Below, piece after piece: positions 33,259 through 42,000 of a DNA stretch of 64,000 bases. How positions within the stretch are numbered: position 1 is the first letter of the stretch; every line of letters begins with the position of its first letter. The notes beneath the pieces were generated by a model that searched no databases, had not been told where the DNA came from, and saw only the letters and a program-made list of their open reading frames with translations. The DNA comes from Bacilli bacterium (GTDB lineage Bacteria > Bacillota_I > Bacilli_A > RFN20 > CAG-826). The DNA lies in the NCBI GenBank assembly GCA_035326105.1, contig DAOKYO010000001.1, positions 558,001-622,000 of the forward strand. Direction: 5' to 3'. Made by a program: the position numbers and the translations under genes.

Positions 33259-33270
33259 ACTAGGATTCAA

Positions 33271-33663
33271 CTACTTTTTTTCTTGATTTTGAGCTTGTTG
33301 TTTTGCTATCTCTGCTAAAACTTCTTCCCGAGCTTGGCGCTTTGCTTCTTCCAGCAATTCTTCCTTACTCATGGTTAATTTTGCTTTCTCATTTTTGTCA
33401 TTCAAATTCTTAATTAGCAAGTAGATGTTAAATAGGAAAATCAATATCAGGGGGAAAACAATTAACAGGAAAAAGAACAAGGGATTTAGTTGCAACCACT
33501 TTATGAAACCCATAAAGGGATTGGTGCTTCCGCTAGCGCTACCAACTGTCGTCATCGCAATAATCGAGACGGTTAACAGAAAAGCAATTAGGACGATCTC
33601 ACCGATAGTTAAGCCAATTCTTAACCAACCGCTTTTCTTTGAGGCATCATTTTCTGTACTCAT
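33271..33663 (-). CDS. Small membrane protein with coiled-coil tail
   Basis: 130 residues: two membrane helices (~14-36 and ~52-80, LFFFLLIVFPLILIFLFNIYLL) and a charged C-terminal helix (~85-130, EELLEEAKRQAREEVLAEI) that should project into the cytoplasm. AGGAGCA lies 9 bases before ATG 33663. It sits between the major-subunit gene and riboswitch 2, each separated by a terminator, so expression may depend on read-through. It could be an assembly or anchoring factor for the fibre; no family recognised. Confidence 0.75.
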   Translation of the reverse strand: MSTENDASKKSGWLRIGLTIGEIVLIAFLLTVSIIAMTTVGSASGSTNPFMGFIKWLQLNPLFFFLLIVFPLILIFLFNIYLLIKNLNDKNEKAKLTMSKEELLEEAKRQAREEVLAEIAKQQAQNQEKK

Positions 33664-33711
33664 TATTAAATGCTCCTAAATAAAAACGCATTTCGTCAAC
33701 TAATACTACAT

Positions 33712-33760
33712 AAAAAAAACTGGAGTGTCAAATGAAAATCCAATGAAACTCCAGTTTTTA
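33712..33760 (-). terminator. Terminator after the major-subunit gene
   Basis: AAAAACTGGAGT / ACTCCAGTTTTT stem with a ~21-base loop and T8 on the minus strand. Confidence 0.85.
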
Positions 33761-33775
33761 AGCAATATTTTCTAA

Positions 33776-34669
33776 TTAAGCGGCGGCAACTTCAAGGGCG
33801 TATAAGTCAAGGTTAACTTTAAACACGCCATTTAAGGCTGAATTACCAACTGCGGTTCCTTCAAGCCAAACCCGGAAAGTAATATCCTCGGTGGTCAACG
33901 GAGTCGCACCATCAAAGGATAAATCAGCAATCTTCGGTAACACAGAATTGGTTGGATTGTTGACATTGGTAATTGCTCCACTATAGAGTAAATCGCCATC
34001 ATTGGCAGCGGTGACGCCGGTTAATTGATAGGCATCGACTCCATAGGCAGTAGTTCCAGTCTCAGCCGAAGCAAGATACTGTGAATTAGCAGCTGGACTT
34101 TGTGCCCAAATGAATTTGGTAGCAGCGGTTCCTTCAGAAGTTCTATCGTCATAGCCAACAACGGCTAAACGCGCAGCAGCAGCGGCAGCAACGTCGGCCG
34201 CATTGCCGGAATTAACAGCGGAAATTGATGTTCCTTGACCAAGGTAAACGTACATACCGTTAGCTTCTGGATCAACATTGGTCCGAGAAATAGTGACGGT
34301 AAAGTCAATAAAATAGCCATCGGCAGTTGAAGAGACATTCTCAATGCTATCAGCTAGGGTTCTGTCGGTGTCATGAGCATTCCAGACTGGTTTATAGAAA
34401 GAAACACCATCTCCCGAAATATCGGTAACTTTGTTGGCACCGGTAAGAGCAATAACGCCTTCAGTGTCGGTGTTAGCAGCAAGGGTATTTAGTGAAGACT
34501 TGTAAGCAACATTTAAGTTACCTTCAGCCGTTCTAACTGTCGCAGACGAATAGCTGATAGTCGCAGACCGAACGGTAGTAAACCAAGCATAGGTACCAGC
34601 AGTGACCGCAGTTCCGCTGACGAGTAATAAAGCAACAGACGACAATAAAATCTTATTCTTCTTATCCAT
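33776..34669 (-). CDS. Probable major SipW-dependent fibre subunit (TasA/camelysin-like)
   Basis: 297 residues. Signal region MDKKNKILLSSVALLLVSG then GTAVTAGTYAWFTTV, a textbook SipW substrate motif (TYAWFT). The mature part is rich in Ala, Thr, Ser, Asn and Gly, contains a helix of repeated Ala (ADVAAAAAARLAVV), lacks Cys and ends FRVWLEGTAVG...VNLDLYALEVAAA. No LPXTG. GAGGAGG lies 9 bases before ATG 34669. It has its own promoter, a structured leader and a terminator on both sides, the pattern of a highly expressed structural protein. The comparison with TasA/CalY rests on the signal and composition, not on alignment. Confidence 0.8.
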   Translation of the reverse strand: MDKKNKILLSSVALLLVSGTAVTAGTYAWFTTVRSATISYSSATVRTAEGNLNVAYKSSLNTLAANTDTEGVIALTGANKVTDISGDGVSFYKPVWNAHDTDRTLADSIENVSSTADGYFIDFTVTISRTNVDPEANGMYVYLGQGTSISAVNSGNAADVAAAAAARLAVVGYDDRTSEGTAATKFIWAQSPAANSQYLASAETGTTAYGVDAYQLTGVTAANDGDLLYSGAITNVNNPTNSVLPKIADLSFDGATPLTTEDITFRVWLEGTAVGNSALNGVFKVNLDLYALEVAAA

Positions 34670-34693
34670 GATAAAAATCCTCCTCTGGATTCT

Positions 34694-34771
34694 CCCTTCA
34701 TAATTTTGAAGGGGTTGGCACCTAAGTTAATGGGACTTAGATGATAATTAACGGGCAATTTCGCTAATTAT
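34694..34771 (-). promoter_or_regulatory. Structured 5' leader of the major-subunit mRNA
   Basis: Three successive hairpins on the minus strand: ATAATTA/TAATTAT (34771-34744), CTAAGT/ACTTAG (34740-34722) and CCCTTCA/TGAAGGG (34713-34694), the last just before the ribosome site. No known riboswitch recognised. Could stabilise the mRNA or be a regulatory element. Confidence 0.6.
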
Positions 34772-34815
34772 ATTGCAATCATTGAGGGGGCAATAATTGT
34801 TTTTAAAAGCAACAT

Positions 34816-34843
34816 CATTATAGTCCAGTTAAAAATATATGCA
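34816..34843 (-). promoter_or_regulatory. Promoter of the major-subunit gene
   Basis: On the minus strand TTGCAT (34843-34838), 16-base spacer, TATAAT (34821-34816), giving a leader of about 140 bases. Confidence 0.75.
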
Positions 34844-34891
34844 AGTATTTTGAATATTTTTTTACAAAAGTTTTTGGGTGGACAAATTGTG

Positions 34892-34922
34892 AAAAAAAGA
34901 CTCTCTGTAAGAGAGTCTTTAA
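34892..34922 (-). terminator. Terminator of the first riboswitch operon
   Basis: AAAGACTCTCT / AGAGAGTCTTT stem, very small loop, T7 on the minus strand; directly after the stop of the 34923-35738 gene. Confidence 0.92.
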
Positions 34923-35738
34923 TTATTCATTAATCGTAGTTATTTCTAGTTTGTTAATGACAAATTCCAAATTCTGATAAACATTTGAATTGCCGGTGAT
35001 GGATTTATTGTAATAGTCTATCCCACTATCGGTATGATCAAATGAATAGTAGGTATCACTGGTATCACTGAATTCGATGGTCAAGAGGAAGATCTTCTTT
35101 TGCGACGAACTTCCGCCAAGAGTCGATGTTGCCAGAATATGAGTCTGATCACTGCCATCAAATAGATCACCGCCGGGGGGATTTTGTGATTGCACAAAAG
35201 TATTAGCCTCCGAAGTTATAGCGCTATTTGTATCGGAACCATTGATATCGGCAATATATATGTTAATAGCTTCTGCTAATCTAATGCCTTCTTGGGAATT
35301 ATTATTAAAGCGACTTAAAGAGGCGACGGATGTAAATTCTGAAAGAGCAAGATTTATATTCTGGGGGAAATTCAAATCACTGGATAATTCGATGGCAAAT
35401 GTTTGACGATAGCCTGGCTCCTTTAGAAAACTGTAGTTTTCACCATAATCTTCAGCAACCGGTAAAAAGTCATTCTCGTAGTCAGTCACGCTCGCATCGG
35501 TGTCGTTGGTAAACATATCAGGGCTGGGGTAACCATTTTCTCCGTTGCCGACAAAGTACTTTAAGGAATATTCAATTCCTTGGGGGACACTTACATCCAT
35601 TACTTCAACTTGTTTGCTTCGAATAAACTGAAACCAGGCATAGGAAATATAAAATAACGATGTCAATGAAAATGCCAAGGCAACCAAAGTAACGGTAAGC
35701 TGAGTTTTTAACCGTGAAGTCGCATTTAATTTTTTCAT
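34923..35738 (-). CDS. Secreted SipW-dependent protein, minor fibre component
   Basis: 271 residues. MKKLNATSRLKTQL, hydrophobic helix (~14-35) and SYAWFQFIRSKQVEV, a SipW-type motif. The mature part has Asp/Asn/Ser-rich stretches and alternating beta-like segments (FVINKLEITTI at the end). No membrane anchor or sorting signal at the C-terminus. ATG 35738 starts one base after the previous stop, with GAGGCGGTG 10 bases upstream. Third gene of the operon behind riboswitch 1. Confidence 0.78.
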   Translation of the reverse strand: MKKLNATSRLKTQLTVTLVALAFSLTSLFYISYAWFQFIRSKQVEVMDVSVPQGIEYSLKYFVGNGENGYPSPDMFTNDTDASVTDYENDFLPVAEDYGENYSFLKEPGYRQTFAIELSSDLNFPQNINLALSEFTSVASLSRFNNNSQEGIRLAEAINIYIADINGSDTNSAITSEANTFVQSQNPPGGDLFDGSDQTHILATSTLGGSSSQKKIFLLTIEFSDTSDTYYSFDHTDSGIDYYNKSITGNSNVYQNLEFVINKLEITTINE

Positions 35739-35739
35739 A

Positions 35740-38100
35740 TTAATCAATCACCGCCTCGTTGTAACCATCAGTATTTGTAGGTTCAAAACTATAACCCGTG
35801 TTGCCGGTATATTTTACGTGAACAGCCGTTCCGGAGTAACCACCGGTATTAGTCCGGTAGTAGTTATAGGCCGCATTCAGAGAAGAGTTATTCATTGATG
35901 AGCCTACGGTGAATTTTATCTTAACATTGCTGTCGCTATTCCAAGCAGTATATGCTCCGTTTTCATAAGTCGGCATGTCATATAAAAAATCAACATTTGT
36001 CACTTGACGATTTAAATCGCCATTAATAGACGTAAAATAGATATCAAGTCCGATAATATTTAAAGAGAAAGGCTCATAATAAAAACTCTCATTCGAATAT
36101 AAAATTTTCCCTGTACTGTTGGTTGTGTAGTCGCTATTGCTGGTTTCCATCGTCGAGCCGACACCGATTCCAAACATTAAGTAATATGTTCCAAAGAAAT
36201 AATTCCAAAAGTCGGTAGTAAACAATCCGCCATAATTATCCGAAAATAAGCCATCCCAAAAAGAGTCAGACTTGTTGACAGTGAAACTCAATTGTTGGGA
36301 GACCAACTGGCCGGCAGAGGAATTACCTTGGCCATCATTCATAATTAAAGGATGGGCAGTGGCATCGTATACGTAATTACCGCTGCTATCGGTAGCGCTG
36401 CTCAGATTGTTCCAGTGATCGTTACGAACCTTCCGGTAGCTCAGACTGGGATTATACTTATTAAAGAGAATTTGAAAATAATTGTTCGTTGAACCGGTAG
36501 CCACATAAGTTATTTTAATAATGACGGTAAATGCCTCGTCGCTAAACAAATCAATCGTCCGTTGCTCCGACCCGGCATTTAGCCAAAGCCATATGCCATT
36601 TCGGAGGAAAAAATTGGTATTTTTATTGTAACTGCTGCCTTTATCGCTACGAACGCTCGCTGATAAGGGAGCATTAGCTATACTTAAAGCATAACTAGAT
36701 ACACTGCCTTCTCCGGAAGAATAAGCCACACTGCCGTTTGATAATCCTGGATAAAAACGAAGATAAGATGCCTCTTCAGAATTCAATCCATAATAGGTGG
36801 AAGCTTGAACGGCAACGTTATTAATAACGGATGAATAGTCAGTCGACAAATAACTGCTAGGATTAGAGATGGCATATGTCCCTCCACTGACTCCACCGGC
36901 AATATTGGCACGGATAATCTTATCAAAATCAAAGTATTTACGATCAAAGTTGGCATTGGCATCATCGTAAACATTATCATTTAAAGTGCGACCAATTAAG
37001 CTGCTGTAAGACATCACTTGGCGACCGTGAACCATAATTTTGGCATTATTTGTATTAACGGCCGTATTTAACTCATTACCACCGTAAACGCCAAGACTAT
37101 TTGCAGTTCCGTCAAGATGACCGATCAAAAAGCCTACATAAGTCCCATGAGGTCCAAATAGACTAGTGGCATGCAAAGTTTTAAAAAAGCCAGGATATTC
37201 GCCATTGGCAATATTGCCGACGCTAACATCACCGTTGTATTCGACATTTATTTCCCAACGTTCGAGAGTGTAAGAAATAACTTTATTATCGTAAAGGGCA
37301 AAAACTTTTGCTGACAGTTGAACGGGATATAATTTACCACTTACAGCATTGTTGGGGACTTTGGTATACCAAATGTTATTTGCGGTTTGATAGAGAAGAT
37401 CTTCATTGGAACTTTCATATATTATCGAGTAATTTACTCCATTGGCATTTAAACTAGTCTTGTTGACTGTAAAATGAGCGAGATTAGAACTGCTGGTACG
37501 TGTAGTCAAACTTATTTCAAGACTAGCGGCCCCATCGGTTCCGCTAAAAACCGAAGCCAACGGGTTGGTTGTAGAGGCGGCGGTAGGGTTGTTTTCATTT
37601 GTTACATTAATGGTGGGAGAAGCTAAAACTAAATTGGCGACACTTGCTCCCATGGTGACATAGCCAAACATGCCGATATCACTGGTTTGAGAGCCATCGA
37701 CTACAAGATTGTTGATGATTTTACCATTGCCATTAAAATTGCTATAAAAGGGATAATCTTCGGAACCAATCGGTGCAAGAGATTCACCATCCCAGTCCAT
37801 ACCATTTTCAGGAATGTTATCACTAAGTTTAAAATAGGTGTCTTTATTAAAAACACCGTAAATATTTAATTTTTGTAAGTTTCTAACTTGCTCGGGCGTT
37901 TCAATAATATATGGTGCCGCCGAAACACCGCTGCCGCCCGCAAAATAGGATGAGAGGTGGCCAATGTTATATTCAATCGGGGTTGAATAACGACGGTTAT
38001 ATACATATGCCGCGTATGTCATACCAACTACTGAGGCGGAAAGTCCGACTATAAGCGAAAAGGCAAGACCCGTTACCTGCCGACGGGTGCGCTTTTTCAT
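35740..38100 (-). CDS. Large secreted SipW-dependent adhesin-like protein
   Basis: 786 residues from ATG 38100, 8 bases after GGAGG (five earlier codons excluded). Signal: basic MKKRTRRQ, helix (~10-30) and GMTYAAYVYNRRYSTPIEY. Near residues 55-160 lies a beta-helix-like stretch resembling GLUG-type repeats (PFYSNFNGNGKIINNLVVDG, then IGMFGYVTMGASVANLVLA). The rest is rich in Ser, Asn, Tyr and Thr, nearly free of Cys. Its size and position suggest the tip or anchoring adhesin of the fibre; the function is inferred. Confidence 0.78.
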   Translation of the reverse strand: MKKRTRRQVTGLAFSLIVGLSASVVGMTYAAYVYNRRYSTPIEYNIGHLSSYFAGGSGVSAAPYIIETPEQVRNLQKLNIYGVFNKDTYFKLSDNIPENGMDWDGESLAPIGSEDYPFYSNFNGNGKIINNLVVDGSQTSDIGMFGYVTMGASVANLVLASPTINVTNENNPTAASTTNPLASVFSGTDGAASLEISLTTRTSSSNLAHFTVNKTSLNANGVNYSIIYESSNEDLLYQTANNIWYTKVPNNAVSGKLYPVQLSAKVFALYDNKVISYTLERWEINVEYNGDVSVGNIANGEYPGFFKTLHATSLFGPHGTYVGFLIGHLDGTANSLGVYGGNELNTAVNTNNAKIMVHGRQVMSYSSLIGRTLNDNVYDDANANFDRKYFDFDKIIRANIAGGVSGGTYAISNPSSYLSTDYSSVINNVAVQASTYYGLNSEEASYLRFYPGLSNGSVAYSSGEGSVSSYALSIANAPLSASVRSDKGSSYNKNTNFFLRNGIWLWLNAGSEQRTIDLFSDEAFTVIIKITYVATGSTNNYFQILFNKYNPSLSYRKVRNDHWNNLSSATDSSGNYVYDATAHPLIMNDGQGNSSAGQLVSQQLSFTVNKSDSFWDGLFSDNYGGLFTTDFWNYFFGTYYLMFGIGVGSTMETSNSDYTTNSTGKILYSNESFYYEPFSLNIIGLDIYFTSINGDLNRQVTNVDFLYDMPTYENGAYTAWNSDSNVKIKFTVGSSMNNSSLNAAYNYYRTNTGGYSGTAVHVKYTGNTGYSFEPTNTDGYNEAVID

Positions 38101-38101
38101 T

Positions 38102-38938
38102 TTAATTTCCTCCAATTGGGTTTAAGGAAAAACCAACCGATAAATTAAAAGAGAAGCCAATCGAAAAATCATCATAGCTCACGCTTGGATTATTCTTAAA
38201 ATAACTGATTAAGGCGATCGGATCCGGCATCACCTCAACGATAATACTCCGGCAAAAGTGCGTTTTATAAAATGCTTGATCGGCGGTAGAAATCGTATTA
38301 GTAAAATAGGCATTTCCGTTAGCTTCATCGGTTAAAGTGACAGTTTCACTTTGACTGACTTCGGTTTGAAAAAGTGGGTTCAAAGACCTACTAGCTAAAG
38401 TGTTAATAATAGACGGTGCCGCATAGGCCAGTGGCGAGTTGATATTATTAGTCACTGAGGTGTAGCGATAAGTAAAGAGGGAAAAGTCGACGGCTGTTGC
38501 TAGACTGGCGTAAGACAAGGAAGCGGACATATACGAAGTCTCAACAGTAGTAAAAAGCTGTATTTCTACATAGTACCCCGGCATCGCTTGAGCGCTGATA
38601 CTATTCTCATCGTGATATAGACTTAGAGCATTTAAAGTTGAAAACACCGTTCCGGAATCATCATTAAACGTAAATGATAGTTCACCATTTCCTGAGTTCG
38701 TTTGAGTGGCCGTAATATCCGGCTCATTATTAAGAAAAATTGAAGTATTATCATCTTGATTGGTTTGACGCTTAAATAAAAAGCCATTTATTTTGGCATC
38801 AGCGTCACCGCTATGAAGATTTATTTCTGCGATATTATTATTTGAATTTATCCAGGCGTAAGAAAACCCTGTGAGCATGATAGCACTCACACCGAGAATG
38901 AACAAAGTACTGGTCAGAATCTTGTTTCTCAGTTTCAT
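38102..38938 (-). CDS. Secreted SipW-dependent protein, first gene after riboswitch 1
   Basis: 278 residues from ATG 38938: MKLRNKILTSTLFILGVSAI, then LTGFSYAWINSNNNIAEINL with the YAW motif of SipW substrates. The mature region is Ser/Thr/Asn-rich and ends FNLSVGFSLNPIGGN. The start is uncertain: a TTG at 38962 lies inside the riboswitch hairpin, and the ATG itself directly follows the hairpin's TTTTCTT tail with the nearest GAAGGAA about 15 bases upstream in the loop. Its stop overlaps the ribosome site of the next gene, so the two are coupled. Confidence 0.75.
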   Translation of the reverse strand: MKLRNKILTSTLFILGVSAIMLTGFSYAWINSNNNIAEINLHSGDADAKINGFLFKRQTNQDDNTSIFLNNEPDITATQTNSGNGELSFTFNDDSGTVFSTLNALSLYHDENSISAQAMPGYYVEIQLFTTVETSYMSASLSYASLATAVDFSLFTYRYTSVTNNINSPLAYAAPSIINTLASRSLNPLFQTEVSQSETVTLTDEANGNAYFTNTISTADQAFYKTHFCRSIIVEVMPDPIALISYFKNNPSVSYDDFSIGFSFNLSVGFSLNPIGGN

Positions 38939-38941
38939 AAG

Positions 38942-38984
38942 AAAAGGTAGCCGTTCCTTCAAATGTTGGCAACTGGCTACCTTT
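38942..38984 (-). promoter_or_regulatory. Expression-platform hairpin of riboswitch 1
   Basis: AAAGGTAGCC / GGCTACCTTT, ten pairs, followed by TTTTCTT on the minus strand; the loop carries GAAGGAA. The 5' arm is the conserved 3' strand of the aptamer, so ligand binding and this hairpin exclude each other. Predicts that c-di-GMP turns expression on. Confidence 0.8.
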
Positions 38985-39031
38985 ATTAGGCCCTATAGCT
39001 TTGCGTCGCTAGATTCCTCTAGTTTTGCTTT
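38968..39031 (-). promoter_or_regulatory. c-di-GMP-I (GEMM-I) riboswitch 1
   Basis: On the minus strand: AGCAAAAC, stem CTAGA-GGAA-TCTAG (GNRA loop), GCGACGCAAAGCTA, a short P3 arm, then GGTAGCCAGTTGCC. The first half is almost identical to riboswitch 2; P3 is much shorter. Confidence 0.92.
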
Positions 39032-39042
39032 TGTCTAGCATG

Positions 39043-39071
39043 ATTATATATACATATAAAAAAGTTGTCAA
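39043..39071 (-). promoter_or_regulatory. Promoter of riboswitch 1 operon
   Basis: Consensus boxes on the minus strand: TTGACA (39071-39066), 17-base spacer, TATAAT (39048-39043). The -35 box overlaps the stop codon of the upstream gene. Confidence 0.9.
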
Positions 39072-42000
39072 ATAGTTTGCTGATCGGTTGAAACAATATA
39101 TTTTTCATAATCGTCAATCGGCATTGGCTTGGCGTAAAAGTAACCTTCGCAATAATGAATACCGAGCGATTTAATAATGTTTACCTGCCGTTCAGTCTCA
39201 ACCCCTTTAACGATAAGTTCTAGGTTCAAAGTTTTCAATCGGTTGACCATATGCGTAAAATTAACATAGGAATCAGAGTCATTTTCAATAGAACGAATTG
39301 CGGCCTGCTCAAGTTTCAAATAATGGAATCCAAGTGAATTAATGCTGTTTGGTGAAAGGTTTCTACCGGTATAGTTATCCAAAATAAATGATATCTTTAA
39401 ATCGGAATTGCGCTTAATAAAGGCGCGTACTTCATCCTGATGGAGCATAGCGATATCCTCATCAATTTCAAGTTGCAAAAAATTAGCCGGAAATTTGTAT
39501 TGATTTATAACGCCACTTAAGAAACCATGAAAATCTTTATTGATAATGGTGTCAAAAGAAATATTAACCGAAATTCTATCAATACCTCGGCTTCTAAATA
39601 ACGTATAGCCGAGCGACCGCCACATTTCTCCAACACGGCGAATAATGGCTTTTTCTTGATCGCACATTAGACGATTATCGCTATATAAATCGACAAAATC
39701 ATTCGGTGGAATAAAGCCAGCCCGATTAGGATCATACAAGCGCAACAGCATTTCGCCACCCGTTACAAACTCATTGTCAAGGTTGATAAGCGGTTGGACA
39801 TATGATTCCCAGTAATTGCGACTAGTTGCCGTTTCATAGAAGTTAAGGATATAAGCATTGCGATCAGCCGGTCTTGAAACGCGATTGCGAATAATATAAA
39901 GAATATTTTTCCCCACCTTAGCTGATTTATTTAGGCCGTCGTCAATGGTCTTATCCAAAATAATGGCGTCATTACAATCGGTTGGGTATTCAAGTAACGC
40001 CAAATTAAACGATATCTTTTCGGAAAGGTGATGGGCTTTAATGGCTATATGTTTATAAATATCCTCAAGCCGATTAAAAGTCGCCGGTCGAGGTGCTTCG
40101 ACAAAATTAATAGCTAAAGCATCATCATCAATGCGAAAAAGGACATTTTCATATCCGGCCTCGATAATCGACTGGCTGATAGCGTTTAGGAAAGATAATT
40201 TATCATCTTTGGTTAGAGGATTAATTTCACTATCATCAAGAGCAAGGCGAATGCCTAAAATAAAACCGCGGTGGTTGGTGTAGAGAGCCTCACGGATATC
40301 GGCAATTAAGCGGGCTCGATTTTTAATAGATAAATCTTTATCGACAAAAAGGGCGTTGCTCAATAAACTTTCGCGACTTGGAACTTTTAACACAATAGTT
40401 TCTTCATTCGGATTTCCGGTATAGTTTAAAACGCGGGCTTGTAGCGGGGAAGGCGATATCTCGTTAATTATGATCACCGGTTCTTTGTTAGATAACGGAC
40501 AGTCTTGGCATATTTCATCCCGATTTCTAAAAACCTTGTAACACTTCTGACCAATCAGCGGCTGATGCGGGAAGTAACTGGCAAGATTCTGTGACACATA
40601 GTGAATTAAGCGCGTTCTTTTATCAACTATATAAACATATTCTTCGTTTATTTTTAAGATATGTTCTAAGAGCGAATCCCGTCTTTTATCCTGATGAACT
40701 TCACGCATCTGTCGAACAAGTTGCTCAAATAGGGCGCTGATAAAAATTAATATTGTTTGCTCACTGACCGATAGAGGCCTTAAACTCTTTTCGGATGAAC
40801 AAAGGTAAAGAAGACCAAGATTTGTTTTATCGTCATCAACGATAGTTTGAAAGAAAAACGAAGATATATTGAGATTATCAAGGATAGAAGAAAGTTTGGG
40901 GGGAAGGGGATCAGAGGAATCGCCATATAAGCAATGATCATCTCCGGCTTCTTCAAAGATTGGAGTCAGATAATTTGTGGGAATATTATCAAGGCGCCGG
41001 AAAGTCGCCGGAGAATTCATTCGCGTGTCTTCAAAATAGACATCGTAGAATTCGTGGGAGGGATTTAAAAGAAGAAATCCGGCATTCATATAGCCAAATT
41101 GGCGAGCGAACTTCAATAAGTTGTTTTTTAAAAAGTCATAGAAGGACTTGAAATCCTTTGTTTCTCGCATCTCTTTAAAAATCGGTTCTGAATTGAGAAG
41201 AAAAAGGCGACTGATATTTTCGATGTTTTCATAGCGGGCAAGTCCTTTATTTCGTCTTTGAGGGATATAAACAATATAATTTTTGGTTTTTCGAAGAGCA
41301 AAATCCGCATCGCGTTCTAGATCGCGTCTTCCCGAATATGGATAGATAACAGCGGAAACACGAATGTCGGCAATCGCTATATTCTCACGGTTTTTATCAA
41401 CAGTAGCGGAGGCAAAACTCGAATAAAAAAGGCGGATGCGCGATTTCAATAAAGATATAGAATCAATCTCGGGTAGAAAAATCGATAAAGTATCATCGCT
41501 GTATTCGCCGATAATAGCGGTTTTAAAAAAAGATTGAATGTGATCAATGAGATCATTGCGAAAAGTTGAGTTAAAGTTCTTTATTTGCACGAGCATATAA
41601 GCGGATCGATAGGATTGGTTGGAGCGCAATAAGTAATATATTGTTTGATTAAATTCCCCTTTGGTTAGAGGAAGATGACTTTTGATTCGCTCTTTAATCT
41701 CCGCAGGAATCAAATCATCTTCTGAAATACGCCCGATGGAGGCAAAACGAGCTAAAAGATTATGGAAGGTATTCTCTAACAATGATAGTTCTTCAATTGA
41801 TATCTCACCCTTCTCGCTATCCAACTGATTGGAACCAAAGTTATTAGTTTCTCTTTCCAATTGATTGATGGCATTGCGGATTTCATTCCCGGCTTTTTTG
41901 GCGGTAATGATAATCTCATAAGATAAGACAAAAATAATAACAAAGGAAACAATCAATATGGAAAAGTATATAATGAATAGGCCAGAAGAAAAATAGTTCC

